64,000 bases of DNA from Spartobacteria bacterium (GCA_947487385.1 CANKWU010000009.1:1-64000), one strand, 5' to 3'; shown: positions 55,366-64,000, counted from the stretch's first letter. Translations and numbers: made by a program. Notes: generated by a model from the sequence alone, not told the origin.

Positions 55366-56673
55366 ATGCATACTTTCACTGTCCATCACTGCGAGCCAAT
55401 CCGCGCCACCATCACTATTCCGGGAGATAAGAGCATGTCTCATCGGAGCGCCATGTTTGCCTCTCTTGCAGAGGGGCGGAGCACGATCACCGGTTTCCTG
55501 GAGAGTGAGGACTGCCTCTCCACTGTCAATGCGATGAGAGCGCTCGGAGCCCACATCGAGCGCACCGCCACCGGCACCTTTGTCGTGGAAGGCAAGGGAG
55601 GACACTTTTCTGCGCCAGCCACTAATGTCGATTGTGGCAACTCCGGCACCACCATGCGTCTTCTCTCCGGCATTCTGGCAGCCCAGCCTTTTAGCTCTCG
55701 CCTTACCGGCGATGCCTCACTCTCAAAGCGCCCGATGGGACGGATCATCAAGCCACTCACCGAGATGGGGGCTCGCTTCAGCTCTGAAGGAGGAGAAGGG
55801 AAGCCGCCGTTGGTGGTCGAGGGAGGGGTAGTTTCACCCCTCCACTATGAGATGCCAGTTGCCAGTGCCCAGGTGAAGAGTGCCATCTTGCTCGCAGGTC
55901 TTTCAGCCGAGGGAGAGACCAGCGTGGTGGAACCCGCAGCCTGCAGAGATCACACGGAGCGGATGCTTCAAGAGTTCGGTATTTCGCTGGATCTTGGGAA
56001 AGCTGACGCTAACGGCCGCCGCCGCATCGCTCTCAAGGGTCCCCAACAACTCAAGGCCCGAGACTTTGCCGTGCCAGGCGATATCTCAAGTGCCGCCTTC
56101 TGGCTTGTGGCTGCTTCAGCCAAGGCAGGATCCGATGTCACGATGCCTGGCGTGGGACTGAACCCCACTCGCACCGGCGTCATTGCTGTACTCCGTCGCA
56201 TGGGGGCAACGATCGAGGCCACACCAGTAGACCCTGATACAGCCGAACCACTTGGCACCGTCCGCGTGCTCGGCAGCAAACTCCACGGCACCGTGATCGA
56301 GGGGGCCGAGATTCCGAATGTCATCGATGAACTTCCCATCCTTGCGGTGGCCGGAGCACTAGCCCAAGGCACAACCATCATACGTGACGCCAAGGAGCTT
56401 CGAGTTAAGGAGACCGACCGCATTGCCGCAGTCGCTGGAAATCTTCGCGCCATGGGCGTACCCGTTACCGAGACAGAGGATGGCATGGTTATAGAAGGCG
56501 GGCACCCGCTGAAAGGGGCGCAACTCGAGTGCTTTCACGATCACCGCATCGCAATGGCTTTTGCCATTGCAGGACTCTTCGCCGAGGGGGAGACAGTCAT
56601 CAATCATGTGGACTGCGTGGCCACCTCCTATCCGACCTTCGGCTCAACGCTCGAGTCGGTACTGGCCGCCTGA
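55366..56673 (+). CDS. aroA: 3-phosphoshikimate 1-carboxyvinyltransferase (EPSP synthase)
   Basis: A 435-residue enzyme transferring the PEP enolpyruvyl group to shikimate 3-phosphate. Motifs: TIPGDKSMSHRSAMFASLA (the PEP/S3P loop), DCGNSGTTMRLLSG, LTGDASLSKRPMGR, IPNVIDELPILAVAGA and AKELRVKETDRIAAVAGNL. Length and motifs fit bacterial EPSPS. It sits within a tyrA-aroA-cmk-plsC run, a common aromatic and nucleotide arrangement. Confidence 0.95.
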   Translation: MHTFTVHHCEPIRATITIPGDKSMSHRSAMFASLAEGRSTITGFLESEDCLSTVNAMRALGAHIERTATGTFVVEGKGGHFSAPATNVDCGNSGTTMRLLSGILAAQPFSSRLTGDASLSKRPMGRIIKPLTEMGARFSSEGGEGKPPLVVEGGVVSPLHYEMPVASAQVKSAILLAGLSAEGETSVVEPAACRDHTERMLQEFGISLDLGKADANGRRRIALKGPQQLKARDFAVPGDISSAAFWLVAASAKAGSDVTMPGVGLNPTRTGVIAVLRRMGATIEATPVDPDTAEPLGTVRVLGSKLHGTVIEGAEIPNVIDELPILAVAGALAQGTTIIRDAKELRVKETDRIAAVAGNLRAMGVPVTETEDGMVIEGGHPLKGAQLECFHDHRIAMAFAIAGLFAEGETVINHVDCVATSYPTFGSTLESVLAA

Positions 56674-56681
56674 ATAATTCC

Positions 56682-57338
56682 ATGGCCGGACGCGTCATCG
56701 CCATCGACGGTCCCGCAGCCTCCGGGAAGAGCAGCGTATCCCGGGGAGTTGCCGCTGCACTAGGCTGGTTCTTTGTTAGCTCCGGCCACTTTTACCGGGC
56801 CATCGCCTGGGGCACCGTGCGCGATCAGATCTCATCAAACTCACCCGATTCTTTGATCGCCTGGATTGCCACGCGCAAACTCACTCTCCTTGAAGACGAA
56901 GACCCCACAAAAGGCGTCTCCCTCTTACTGGATGGGGAAAATGCCTCACCTCACCTCTCGGATTCACAGGTGGCGACCACGGTTTCCGTAATCGCCGCAA
57001 TGCCTGCCGTGCGTGATTTCATCAATGCCAGACTCCGCGCCTTGTCAGAAAACCATGATCTGGTCATGGAAGGTCGTGATATCGGCTCCGTTGTCTTTCC
57101 GCTGACCCCATGGAAATTCTACCTCGACGCCTCTCCCGAGGTACGTGCCCGCCGTCGTGCCAGTGAGGGAGCGATCGATACTGTGAGCGAACGTGACAGA
57201 CTTGACTCAACGCGAGCGACTGCCCCATTGACTGTTCCTCCGGGCGCCATTGTCATCGACACGACACACCTGACCCTGGATCAAGTAATCCAGACGGCAC
57301 TGGAGCATCTCCATCTTCCAGAGCTGACCACCGGCTGA
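56682..57338 (+). CDS. cmk: Cytidylate kinase
   Basis: A 218-residue CMP kinase with Walker A DGPAASGKSS (about 8-17), LDASPEVRARRR and the CMP-binding MEGRDIGSVVFP. ATG 56682 is used because earlier frames overlap aroA. Its stop overlaps the plsC start by one base (TGATG). The rpsA gene that often follows cmk is replaced here by plsC. Confidence 0.93.
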   Translation: MAGRVIAIDGPAASGKSSVSRGVAAALGWFFVSSGHFYRAIAWGTVRDQISSNSPDSLIAWIATRKLTLLEDEDPTKGVSLLLDGENASPHLSDSQVATTVSVIAAMPAVRDFINARLRALSENHDLVMEGRDIGSVVFPLTPWKFYLDASPEVRARRRASEGAIDTVSERDRLDSTRATAPLTVPPGAIVIDTTHLTLDQVIQTALEHLHLPELTTG

Positions 57339-58036
57339 TGATGAGCTTCACCTACTACTTCTGGTACACGCTCTCGAAGATCGCGGCGCGTTTCTTTTTC
57401 AGCTTCCGAGCGGTTCATCCGGAGCGGATGATCGAAGAGGGACCTCTCATTCTTGCCTCCAATCACCAGAGCTATTTCGATCCCCCGCTGGTTGGCATCT
57501 GCTCACGACGAGGCGTCTATTATCTCGCCCGCAAAACCCTTCTTCAGATCCCCTTGCTGGGAAAGCTTCTCCCTCACATTAATGTCATCCTCGTCGACCG
57601 CGACGGTAATGACATGTCGGCACTCAAGACTGTGATCCGCACAGTCAAATCGGGCAACGCCGTCGTCCTCTTTCCCGAGGGAACACGATCGGTGGATGGT
57701 GCTCTCCAACCTGCAAAAGCCGGGATCGGCCTAGTCATTGCAAAGACCCGGGCCCCCGTGCAACCGATGCGCATCTTCGGCTCCCACGAGGCCTTTCCGA
57801 AAGGATCAGGAAAAATTTCCCTGACTCCAATCAGCGTCGTGGTAGGCAACCCGATCCGTTTCACACCCAAGGAACTGGATCCAGCTACCCACGGCGGCGA
57901 TGACCGGGCGCTTTATCAACATCTTTCAAATCGTGTCATGGAAGCGATCGGAGCCCTCTCGCTTCCGGAGTCATCCCCGTCGTATTCCCAAACTTCCTCA
58001 GCCTTGCCATCATCGCCTCCGATGCCGAATCTGTAA
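57338..58036 (+). CDS. plsC: 1-acyl-sn-glycerol-3-phosphate acyltransferase
   Basis: A 232-residue inner-membrane PlsC-type acyltransferase adding the sn-2 acyl chain in phospholipid synthesis. The catalytic block is NHQSYFDPPLVG (NHx4D). The substrate motif FPEGTRS and a later GNPIRF follow. A short Ser/Pro tail ends the protein. It is coupled to cmk and followed by an ABC ATPase gene after five bases. Confidence 0.88.
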   Translation: MMSFTYYFWYTLSKIAARFFFSFRAVHPERMIEEGPLILASNHQSYFDPPLVGICSRRGVYYLARKTLLQIPLLGKLLPHINVILVDRDGNDMSALKTVIRTVKSGNAVVLFPEGTRSVDGALQPAKAGIGLVIAKTRAPVQPMRIFGSHEAFPKGSGKISLTPISVVVGNPIRFTPKELDPATHGGDDRALYQHLSNRVMEAIGALSLPESSPSYSQTSSALPSSPPMPNL

Positions 58037-58041
58037 CCTTC

Positions 58042-59031
58042 ATGAGCGAATCAAAGACCCATGCCATCATCATCAGCGATCTGGTGAAATCCTTTGGAGA
58101 ACGCCGTGCGCTCGACGGAATCTCCCTCGAGGTGCACCGAGGCGAACTCTTCTGCCTGCTAGGACCGAATGGTGGAGGAAAGAGCACTCTCTTCCGAATC
58201 CTGGCGACCCTCTCCCTTCCCGACTCCGGCACGGCAAAAATCGCGGGTCATGATGTAGTTTCAGACGCAGCTGCAGTCAGGTCCCGACTCGGCGTTGTCT
58301 TCCAGTCACCAAGTCTCGACGGCAAGCTGACCATTCTGGAGAACCTCCGTTGTGGCGGTGCCCTTTACGGGCTTACTGGAGGGGAACTCGAATCCCGGAT
58401 CATTGAGGCCACTAAGGCCCTCAACCTAACAGACCGACTTAATGACATTGTCGAGACCCTCTCCGGCGGACTTCAGCGCCGTGCTGAAATCGCGAAGTGC
58501 CTCCTGATCCGTCCAGAGGTGCTTCTGCTCGACGAGCCCTCCACAGGACTCGACCCTGGAGCCCGCCTTGATCTCTGGGCTGCCCTGGAAAAACTCCGAA
58601 ACGAGCACAATGTCACCGCTCTCTGCACCACGCATCTCATGGAGGAGGCGGCGCGAGCCGACCGGGTCGGCATTGTCAGTTCCGGAAAACTTGTGGCCCT
58701 TGGCACTCCCGATGAACTCACCGCGGCCATCGGCGGCGATGTGATCAGCCTAGGAGTTTCCAAAGAAACCGGAGCCGATATACTCGCAAAACTCATCACT
58801 TCGATGACCGGCATACCCGCGACAGTCGTGGAGGGAGAGGTTCGCATCGAGCACGTCGAGGCCTATGCGCTTGCAGCACGTCTGGCCGGGGAGTTTCCGA
58901 AAGAGATCACCTCCCTCCGAATCGCCCGACCAACTTTAGAGGATGTCTTCATCGCAAGGACAGGGCGCCTCTTTGCCGATCAGGATCTGGAGCCAGACAT
59001 GAATGCGCCCGTTAAGAAAAAGAAGCACTAA
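58042..59031 (+). CDS. ABC transporter ATP-binding protein (ABC-2 type exporter)
   Basis: A 329-residue ATPase with Walker A GPNGGGKST (Gly in place of the common Ala), LSGGLQRRAEIAKCL, Walker B VLLLDEPSTGLDPGARLDL and HLMEEAARADRV. The C-terminal 90 residues form a NodI/DrrA-like accessory region. It pairs with the permease gene 19 bases downstream. Cargo (drug, lipid or polysaccharide) cannot be told. Confidence 0.88.
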   Translation: MSESKTHAIIISDLVKSFGERRALDGISLEVHRGELFCLLGPNGGGKSTLFRILATLSLPDSGTAKIAGHDVVSDAAAVRSRLGVVFQSPSLDGKLTILENLRCGGALYGLTGGELESRIIEATKALNLTDRLNDIVETLSGGLQRRAEIAKCLLIRPEVLLLDEPSTGLDPGARLDLWAALEKLRNEHNVTALCTTHLMEEAARADRVGIVSSGKLVALGTPDELTAAIGGDVISLGVSKETGADILAKLITSMTGIPATVVEGEVRIEHVEAYALAARLAGEFPKEITSLRIARPTLEDVFIARTGRLFADQDLEPDMNAPVKKKKH

Positions 59032-59050
59032 GTTGCCAAAGCAGTTCTTT

Positions 59051-59854
59051 ATGAAACCTACACGCCTTCTCTGGACTCCCGCCCTCGCATTCTGGTGGCG
59101 CGACGTCATTCGCTTCCTGCGTCAGCGCAACCGCATTATCGGTGCTCTGGCCACTCCGCTTGTCTTCTGGCTGCTTGTCGGTTCAGGCTTCGGACCCTCC
59201 TTTCGCAATCCCAGCGCCCTGACTTCCGCCGCTGCCACGGGCAGCTATCTAGCCTATTTCTTTCCCGGCACTCTGGTGCTGATCATGCTCTTTACCGCGA
59301 TCTTTTCCACGATCTCGGTCATTGAGGACCGTCGCGAGGGATTCCTTCAGGGCGCGCTCGTTGCACCGCTCTCCCCATGCGCGATTCCACTCGGAAAGTT
59401 CCTGGGAGGAACAACCCTTGCGGTGCTTCAGGCAGCGTTGTTCTGCGTGCTGGCGCCGCTGGCAGGCCTGCCGATCGGTTGGCATCAGGCGGCTCTACTG
59501 CTGCCAGCCCTCGTATTTGTCGGCTTCGCAATGACAGGGATGGGCTTCCTCGTTGCCTGGCCTATGGACTCAACCCAGGGATTCCACGCAATCATGAACA
59601 TCTTCCTGATGCCTCTCTGGATGATGTCCGGAGCACTCTTCCCCATGCCTGAGGGAACCGGCTGGCTCTACTGGGCCGGAGCGCTCAACCCCGTCAGCTA
59701 CGGTGTCACGGCAATCCGTTCAGCCTTTACTGCGACCAGCGGAACTGTACTGCCCGCAGGATATCTGACAGGCCTCGTCGTCACGGCGCTCTTTGCAGCC
59801 GTGATGTTTGTGATCAGCGTTAGCCTAGTTTCCAAGCGCTCCAAGCGTAACTGA
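59051..59854 (+). CDS. ABC-2 type transporter permease
   Basis: A 267-residue permease with six helices and the family start LAFWWRDVIRFLRQRNRIIGALATPLVFWLL. Late motif MPLWMMSGALFPMPEGTGWLYWAGALNPVSYGVTAIR is typical of ABC-2 exporters such as NodJ/DrrB-type. ATG 59051 is used; a longer frame overlaps the ATPase gene. It forms the exporter with the ATPase upstream. Confidence 0.87.
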   Translation: MKPTRLLWTPALAFWWRDVIRFLRQRNRIIGALATPLVFWLLVGSGFGPSFRNPSALTSAAATGSYLAYFFPGTLVLIMLFTAIFSTISVIEDRREGFLQGALVAPLSPCAIPLGKFLGGTTLAVLQAALFCVLAPLAGLPIGWHQAALLLPALVFVGFAMTGMGFLVAWPMDSTQGFHAIMNIFLMPLWMMSGALFPMPEGTGWLYWAGALNPVSYGVTAIRSAFTATSGTVLPAGYLTGLVVTALFAAVMFVISVSLVSKRSKRN

Positions 59855-59871
59855 GTCAAGCCATCCTATCC

Positions 59872-61692
59872 ATGGGGAACCTGCCTGACTTATTTGAAGA
59901 ACTGAAGTCTGCAGTGCTCTGCGGTGATGGAGCGATGGGCACTCTCCTGGCCGAGAGAGGCGTTCCCACGGGAAACTGCTTTGAGGAGCTCTGCCTCTCT
60001 CAACCGGAAACGATCTCCTCCATTCACCACGAATACTTGGAGGCCGGAGCCCAACTCATCACCACCAACTCATTCGGAGCGAATGGACGCAAGCTTCTCA
60101 CGTTCGGTCTCGAGGGACGGGCGGAGGAGATCAACAGAGCGGCTGCCCGCTTGGCTCGCAAGGCTGTGGATGTCTCTGGAAGGCCTGCCCTGGTTGCCGG
60201 AAGTGTGGGCCCTCTTGGTACTCACCAAGCGGAAGCAGACCAGAACCAAGAAATTCTTTTCCGAGAGCAGATCAACGGTCTCCTCGAAGGGGGTGCTGAT
60301 CTGATCCTGCTAGAGACCTTCCAGGATCCCGAAGAGCTCTCGCTAGCACTACAAGTAGCCAAATCACTCGGCAACAAGCCGGTCATCACCCTGATCGCCT
60401 CTCCCGAGAGTGGGCGCCTGCCCGGCGGAGCCTGGATCGGGGATGTCTTGGAATATCTCGAAAGCCAAGGGGCTGATCTCGTGGGTCTGAACTGCGTGAA
60501 CGGTCCCCAGGCGATGCTCCGCCTTGTCGAAAAAATCGCACCCTCTCGCCCTCTCGCCGTCTATCCTAATGCCGGTCGCCCCACCTATCAGGAAGGCCGC
60601 ATCGCTTACGGCACAACACCCGAATATTTTGCCGATCTAGGCCGCCGGATGGCCGAGGCTGGCGCCGCCTTGGTCGGCGGCTGCTGCGGAACCTCACCTC
60701 TTCATATCAAGGCGCTTGGTAAAGCACTGCAAGGTCTCAAACCGATAGCACGACAGACAACGGGAGTCGTCACTAGTCAGGAAACACCCCCGGCCCCGCA
60801 ACCCACCGAAAAAAACATTCTCGACCTGATCTCGGAGGGAAAGACCGTGATCGTTACGGAGCTCGATCCTCCCAAGACACTTCCTTTGGAAAAATTCTTC
60901 ACTGCCGCCGAAGCAATCACCCGAGCGGGAAGTGATGCCATCACTCTGGCCGATAACTCACTTGCTATCCTGAGGGTCAGTAACTTCGCCGTGGCCGCGA
61001 TGTTGAAGCAGCGGGGGATCACACCACTCCTTCACGTGAGTTGCCGCGACCGCAACGTGATCGGCCTGCAGAGTGAGCTCCTCGGCATGGCAGCTATGGG
61101 AATGCGCCATGTGCTTGCCCTGACGGGAGATCCCGCCAAAGGAGGAGACCATCCCGACGCAACCTCCGTGTATGACGTGAACTCCGTCGGCCTTCTGGAT
61201 ATCATCCGCAGACTGAACGAGGGATATACGCTGGCTGGGACCGACCTGCAGGCGCGGCCCGATCTCATTGCGGGATGCACCTTTAACCCTAATGCCCGGA
61301 GTCTCGACACGCAGATCCAGCGCCTCGAGCGCAAGATCAACGCCGGCGCGCGCTATGTGATGACACAACCGGTCTTTGAAACCGCCTTGGTGGAAGAGAC
61401 CGCCAAACGAACTGCTCACTTCGGAGTACCGGTCTTTGTCGGCGTCTGGCCTCTGCTTAACGGACGCCAGGCCAAGTTCCTGCATAACGAGGTACCTGGC
61501 ATCACGATCCCCGCTTCCGTCATGGCCAGGATGGAAGGTCTTGAGGGAACCGACGGACGCAAGGAAGGCGTGACTGTCGCTAAAGAAGTCACCCGCGCTG
61601 TTCTGGATCACTTCCCTGGAGTCTACTTCATGACGCCATTCCTGGCCTACCAGACCACCGAAGAACTCTCTGCATTCGTCAGGGGAAAATAG
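59872..61692 (+). CDS. Homocysteine S-methyltransferase / methylenetetrahydrofolate reductase fusion
   Basis: A 606-residue YitJ-like fusion. The N-terminal half (about 1-290) is a MetH-like homocysteine methyltransferase: LCGDGAMGTLLAERGVPTGNCFEEL, and the zinc ligands in GLNCVNGP and VGGCCGTSP. The second half (about 320-600) is a MetF-type FAD TIM barrel: VTELDPPKTLPLEKF, VLALTGDPAKGGDHP and AGARYVMTQPVF. Thus it joins one-carbon reduction to methionine formation. It is the last gene of the plus-strand run and converges on the CDGSH gene. The fusion is known elsewhere; substrate details are inferred. Confidence 0.88.
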   Translation: MGNLPDLFEELKSAVLCGDGAMGTLLAERGVPTGNCFEELCLSQPETISSIHHEYLEAGAQLITTNSFGANGRKLLTFGLEGRAEEINRAAARLARKAVDVSGRPALVAGSVGPLGTHQAEADQNQEILFREQINGLLEGGADLILLETFQDPEELSLALQVAKSLGNKPVITLIASPESGRLPGGAWIGDVLEYLESQGADLVGLNCVNGPQAMLRLVEKIAPSRPLAVYPNAGRPTYQEGRIAYGTTPEYFADLGRRMAEAGAALVGGCCGTSPLHIKALGKALQGLKPIARQTTGVVTSQETPPAPQPTEKNILDLISEGKTVIVTELDPPKTLPLEKFFTAAEAITRAGSDAITLADNSLAILRVSNFAVAAMLKQRGITPLLHVSCRDRNVIGLQSELLGMAAMGMRHVLALTGDPAKGGDHPDATSVYDVNSVGLLDIIRRLNEGYTLAGTDLQARPDLIAGCTFNPNARSLDTQIQRLERKINAGARYVMTQPVFETALVEETAKRTAHFGVPVFVGVWPLLNGRQAKFLHNEVPGITIPASVMARMEGLEGTDGRKEGVTVAKEVTRAVLDHFPGVYFMTPFLAYQTTEELSAFVRGK

Positions 61693-61733
61693 CGGCCAGA
61701 ACCTCTTCTTGTTTTCATTCTCAAGAAGTCCTA

Positions 61734-61750
61734 GGGGGTGACGAGCCCCC
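61734..61750 (+). terminator. G/C hairpin after the MetH/MetF gene
   Basis: GGGGG and CCCCC around TGACGAG, followed by TTAACC, between convergent genes. The T-run is weak. A second stem CTTCTTG/CAAGAAG lies just before it. A modest terminator. Confidence 0.4.
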
Positions 61751-61772
61751 TTAACCTAAATCGTTATGCTCT

Positions 61773-62012
61773 CTAGAGGCTTTTGTGAGAGCCGTCACAG
61801 AGGGGGGCGTTGCCGCTGTGCTTGCAGCCACAGAAGTAAACGGGTCCATCTTTCTCGGCAGTGTAGGGAATGGGGGAGAATTCAGATCCCTTGTGGGAGC
61901 CATCGCAGAAGGGCTGCGTGGCGCTCTTACCGCAGGAGCACCAATAGTAGGTCTTGCCTGCCTCGACAGTGACCGGGATAGGGGATTTTTGAGCGATGGT
62001 GGGTTCGGACAT
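61773..62012 (-). CDS. Dual CDGSH-type iron-sulfur protein
   Basis: A 79-residue protein with two CDGSH motifs: C25, C27, C36, H40 and C61, C63, C72, H76, each the 3-Cys-1-His site for a [2Fe-2S] cluster. Single-motif proteins pair up as dimers; here both sites are in one chain, as in some bacterial MitoNEET-like proteins. Role probably redox or Fe-S handling. It is convergent to the MetH/MetF gene and divergent from the nitroreductase. Confidence 0.88.
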   Translation of the reverse strand: MSEPTIAQKSPIPVTVEAGKTYYWCSCGKSATQPFCDGSHKGSEFSPIPYTAEKDGPVYFCGCKHSGNAPLCDGSHKSL

Positions 62013-62131
62013 AAGAGTGATGGTTGGGGATTTTTGGGTATTGAACTTTTTACTTAACGCCGTTAATCATTTGATCGAATCTCTGCAAATAGCAACACGA
62101 TACTTTTCTATCCATCCAACACCAATAGACC

Positions 62132-62785
62132 ATGAGCCACACCATTCCCGAATCCCAACTCCTGGACGCCCTGAACTGGCGCTACGCCACCAAGTCGTTC
62201 GACTCCTCGAAGAGGATCTCCGAGCCCACCTGGAAGACCTTGGAAGAGTCCTTGGTTCTTTCACCCTCCTCATTCGGCTTGCAGCCCTACCGCTTTTTCG
62301 TGGTGAAGGATCCTGCCGTGCGCACCCAACTCCAGCCTCATTCCTGGAACCAGACCCAGGTAGTCGATGCATCCCACTACGTTGTCTTTGCCGGTCGCAC
62401 CGCCATGACAGAGGCCGAAGTGGACCGTTTTCTGAACCGCATCGTCGAGGTACGAGGTATTCCCCGTGAGTCGCTTGAAGGGTATCGCGGAATGATGTAC
62501 GGGAGCCTCCTCTCTCCGGGTACCGAAGCCCGCATCCCCCATTGGGCAGCGCTTCAGGCCTATATTGCCTTGGGCAATCTCATGACTTCGGCAGCCCTGC
62601 TCGGCGTTGACACCTGCGCCATCGAAGGATTCGCTCCGGCGGAATATGACTCCATTCTGGGACTTAAGGAGCAGGGATATGCCTCCGTCGTCTGCTGTGC
62701 TCTTGGATATCGTTGCCCAGAGGACAAGTATGCCACTGCCGCCAAGGTGCGCTTCCCAGTGGCTGATCTTGTTAAGACAGTCTGA
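62132..62785 (+). CDS. NAD(P)H-dependent nitroreductase family protein
   Basis: A 217-residue FMN enzyme of the NfsB type. FMN-binding motifs: WRYATKSFDSSKRI (about 16-29), LSPSSFGLQPYRFFVV and a late GLKEQGYASVVCCALGYR. It could reduce nitroaromatics, quinones or flavins. A small HTH-like gene begins two bases after its stop, likely cotranscribed. Confidence 0.88.
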   Translation: MSHTIPESQLLDALNWRYATKSFDSSKRISEPTWKTLEESLVLSPSSFGLQPYRFFVVKDPAVRTQLQPHSWNQTQVVDASHYVVFAGRTAMTEAEVDRFLNRIVEVRGIPRESLEGYRGMMYGSLLSPGTEARIPHWAALQAYIALGNLMTSAALLGVDTCAIEGFAPAEYDSILGLKEQGYASVVCCALGYRCPEDKYATAAKVRFPVADLVKTV

Positions 62786-62787
62786 TC

Positions 62788-63024
62788 TTGGAGAAGGAAC
62801 TAGAACGGGATCTCGGAGAACAGCCCCTGAACTGCCTTATGGTGGAACTGGGGTTGAAATCCCATGATCTCGTAGCCGCCTCCACGGAGCAGATCACCCA
62901 TAAGATGGTTCAGCGCGGTTGTAAGGGGCGAAGACTCACCAAGAACGTTCAGGGTAAACTTCTCCGCGCCCTCAACACGGCAACGGGCAATACCTATGTT
63001 GTTGCCGATCTTTTCAACTATTGA
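62788..63024 (+). CDS. Small conserved-looking protein, possible HTH
   Basis: A 78-residue protein starting at TTG, two bases after the nitroreductase stop. The sequence AASTEQITHKMVQRGCKGRRLTKNVQGKLLRALN (about 30-63, described in pieces: STEQITHKMVQRG and GRRLTKNVQGKLLRALN) resembles a LacI/XRE-type helix-turn-helix followed by the usual hinge-like helix. The C-terminus ends YVVADLFNY. No specific family is recognised. It may regulate its own operon or be a small structural protein. Confidence 0.55.
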   Translation: MEKELERDLGEQPLNCLMVELGLKSHDLVAASTEQITHKMVQRGCKGRRLTKNVQGKLLRALNTATGNTYVVADLFNY

Positions 63025-63037
63025 AAAGGCAGGAGAT

Positions 63038-63178
63038 TTAATATGGAACTCAGGAACTCAGGAAGGGTTGGAGGTCCGAAATAAGATAAAATCGTATGAG
63101 ATGCTGTTGGGGCATGTTGATCAGGATCTTTAAAAAGTTTCTTCACTTTCTTTTCTGAGTTCCTGAGTTCCATATTAA
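63038..63178. repeat. Intergenic element with perfect 24-bp inverted repeats
   Basis: Bases 63038-63061 and 63155-63178 are exact reverse complements. Each arm contains GGAACTCA in tandem (GGAACTCAGGAACTCAG). The 93-base spacer includes A/T-rich and TTTCTTCACTTTC-like stretches. It sits in the gap between the small HTH-like gene and trhO, five bases before the trhO start codon. No transposase is present. Confidence 0.85.
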
Positions 63179-63183
63179 TTTCT

Positions 63184-64000
63184 GTGGCTTCCCATCCTCC
63201 ATCACAGCTTCCGTTCCTCAACATTGCCGCCTACAAGTTTGCGGAGTTGACCGACCTTCCAGAACTGCGCGCGCGGTTAAAGGCCGAGTGCCTCGCTTTG
63301 GAACTCAAAGGGAGCATTCTGCTCAGCCCCGAAGGTATTAATCTTTTCATCGCCGGGGAATCGAACGCCGTGGAGTCGTTGCTTGAGATACTCCGCTCAA
63401 TTCCTGGTCTCGAAACGCTTGAGGTCAAGCGCAGCGAGAGCGACGCGCAGCCCTTCAACCGGATGCTCGTGAAGTTGAAGGAAGAAATCATCGCCTTCGG
63501 TGTCGAGGGGATCAATCCAGCCCGTCACACCGCACCGAAGATTTCCGCGAAGGTACTCAAACAGTGGCTGGATGAGGGAAGGGAGTTCACCCTGCTCGAT
63601 ACTCGTAACACTTACGAAGTGAAGCTCGGCACCTTCGCCGGAGCCGTCACGCTACCGATCCGCCACTTCCGGAAGTTTCCCGAGGCCGTGAAGCAGCTTC
63701 CCGAGAAGATGAAAGAGGTTCCCGTTGTCAGCTTCTGCACCGGAGGGATTCGTTGCGAGAAGGCCTCACCACTCCTAGAGCGTGAGGGTTTCCGAGAGGT
63801 CTACCAGCTGGAGGGAGGCATCCTGAAGTATTTCGAGGAATGCGGTGGAGCCCACTGGAACGGCGAATGCTTCGTCTTCGACAAGCGTGTGGGTGTCGAT
63901 CCCACACTACAGGAAACCAACAGTCAGCTCTGCTTCGCCTGCACCGAACCATTGACCGAGGAAGAGCTCAAGGATCCTCGATATGTTCCCGAGATGAGCT
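63184..64000 (+). CDS. trhO: tRNA uridine(34) hydroxylase (TrhO), partial at window end
   Basis: 272 codons present, cut by the right edge. An N-terminal acylphosphatase-like domain (about 10-100; [18 protein letters not shown]) is followed by a rhodanese domain with the active-site loop [13 protein letters not shown] (catalytic C185) and a [17 protein letters not shown] Cys-containing tail. The family hydroxylates U34 of some tRNAs. The start is GTG at 63184, just after the inverted-repeat element; no ATG gives a better N-terminus. Confidence 0.88.
   Translation, partial: MASHPPSQLPFLNIAAYKFAELTDLPELRARLKAECLALELKGSILLSPEGINLFIAGESNAVESLLEILRSIPGLETLEVKRSESDAQPFNRMLVKLKEEIIAFGVEGINPARHTAPKISAKVLKQWLDEGREFTLLDTRNTYEVKLGTFAGAVTLPIRHFRKFPEAVKQLPEKMKEVPVVSFCTGGIRCEKASPLLEREGFREVYQLEGGILKYFEECGGAHWNGECFVFDKRVGVDPTLQETNSQLCFACTEPLTEEELKDPRYVPEMS

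Overview
The window reads as ordinary, gene-dense chromosome of a Gram-negative bacterium: LPS genes (hldD, an LptF/LptG permease), a Pal/TolB pair, RND efflux with TolC proteins, an autotransporter-like secreted protein and a fused SecDF. I favour the Verrucomicrobiota (PVC group). The reasons are the style of the autotransporter N-terminus, a lone type II pseudopilin, the SecDF fusion, single-gene insertions of lineage-type unknown proteins, and start codons that almost never carry a Shine-Dalgarno sequence. The phylum is an inference from gene content; no rRNA is present to confirm it. There is no prophage, insertion sequence or CRISPR array.

Layout. 1-263: start of an autotransporter-like protein (minus). 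432-8868: UvrD/PcrA helicase, then an operon purN - RND pump - adaptor - TolC, all minus. 8960-9594: rplU-rpmA with a strong terminator. 9717-9800: a tRNA-Leu whose anticodon reads AAG. 9897-13953: exonuclease, DAHP synthase, yajQ, hldD and a TPR protein. 13972-15359: two secreted proteins of unknown role. 15493-20337: DinG helicase, LptF/G permease, an unknown protein and a tRNA-dihydrouridine synthase. 20366-22325: PhoB/PhoR-type two-component pair. 22632-24362: pfkA, then a membrane protein that looks like a microbial rhodopsin lacking the retinal-binding lysine. 24359-28236: aminotransferase, pal, tolB, pheA. 28367-32998: lipoprotein, then marR-tolC-pgeF-methyltransferase. 33007-43877: AsmA-like protein, priA, ilvB, pseudopilin, glgB, PfkB kinase. 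43933-51858: secDF-yajC, livFGM, a DUF309 protein, a glycosyltransferase and a Pro-rich secreted protein, all minus. 51950-53729: pabB and a Gly-rich RRM protein ending on a shared terminator. 54034-61692: lipoprotein-tyrA-aroA-cmk-plsC-ABC transporter-MetH/MetF fusion, all plus. 61773-64000: dual CDGSH protein, nitroreductase, a small HTH-like protein and trhO (cut by the window end).

How it fits together: the aromatic pathway is spread over several loci (aroG, aroA, tyrA, pheA, pabB). Envelope biogenesis is represented by hldD, the Lpt permease, Pal/TolB, the AsmA-like protein and SecDF/YajC. Glycogen and glycolysis are represented by glgB and pfkA.

The points most worth following are the lysine-less rhodopsin-like protein, the tRNA-Leu(AAG), several intergenic elements built from long inverted repeats (one with perfect 24-bp arms before trhO), an orphan minus-strand terminator plus a leader hairpin in front of pfkA, and the near-total absence of Shine-Dalgarno sequences.
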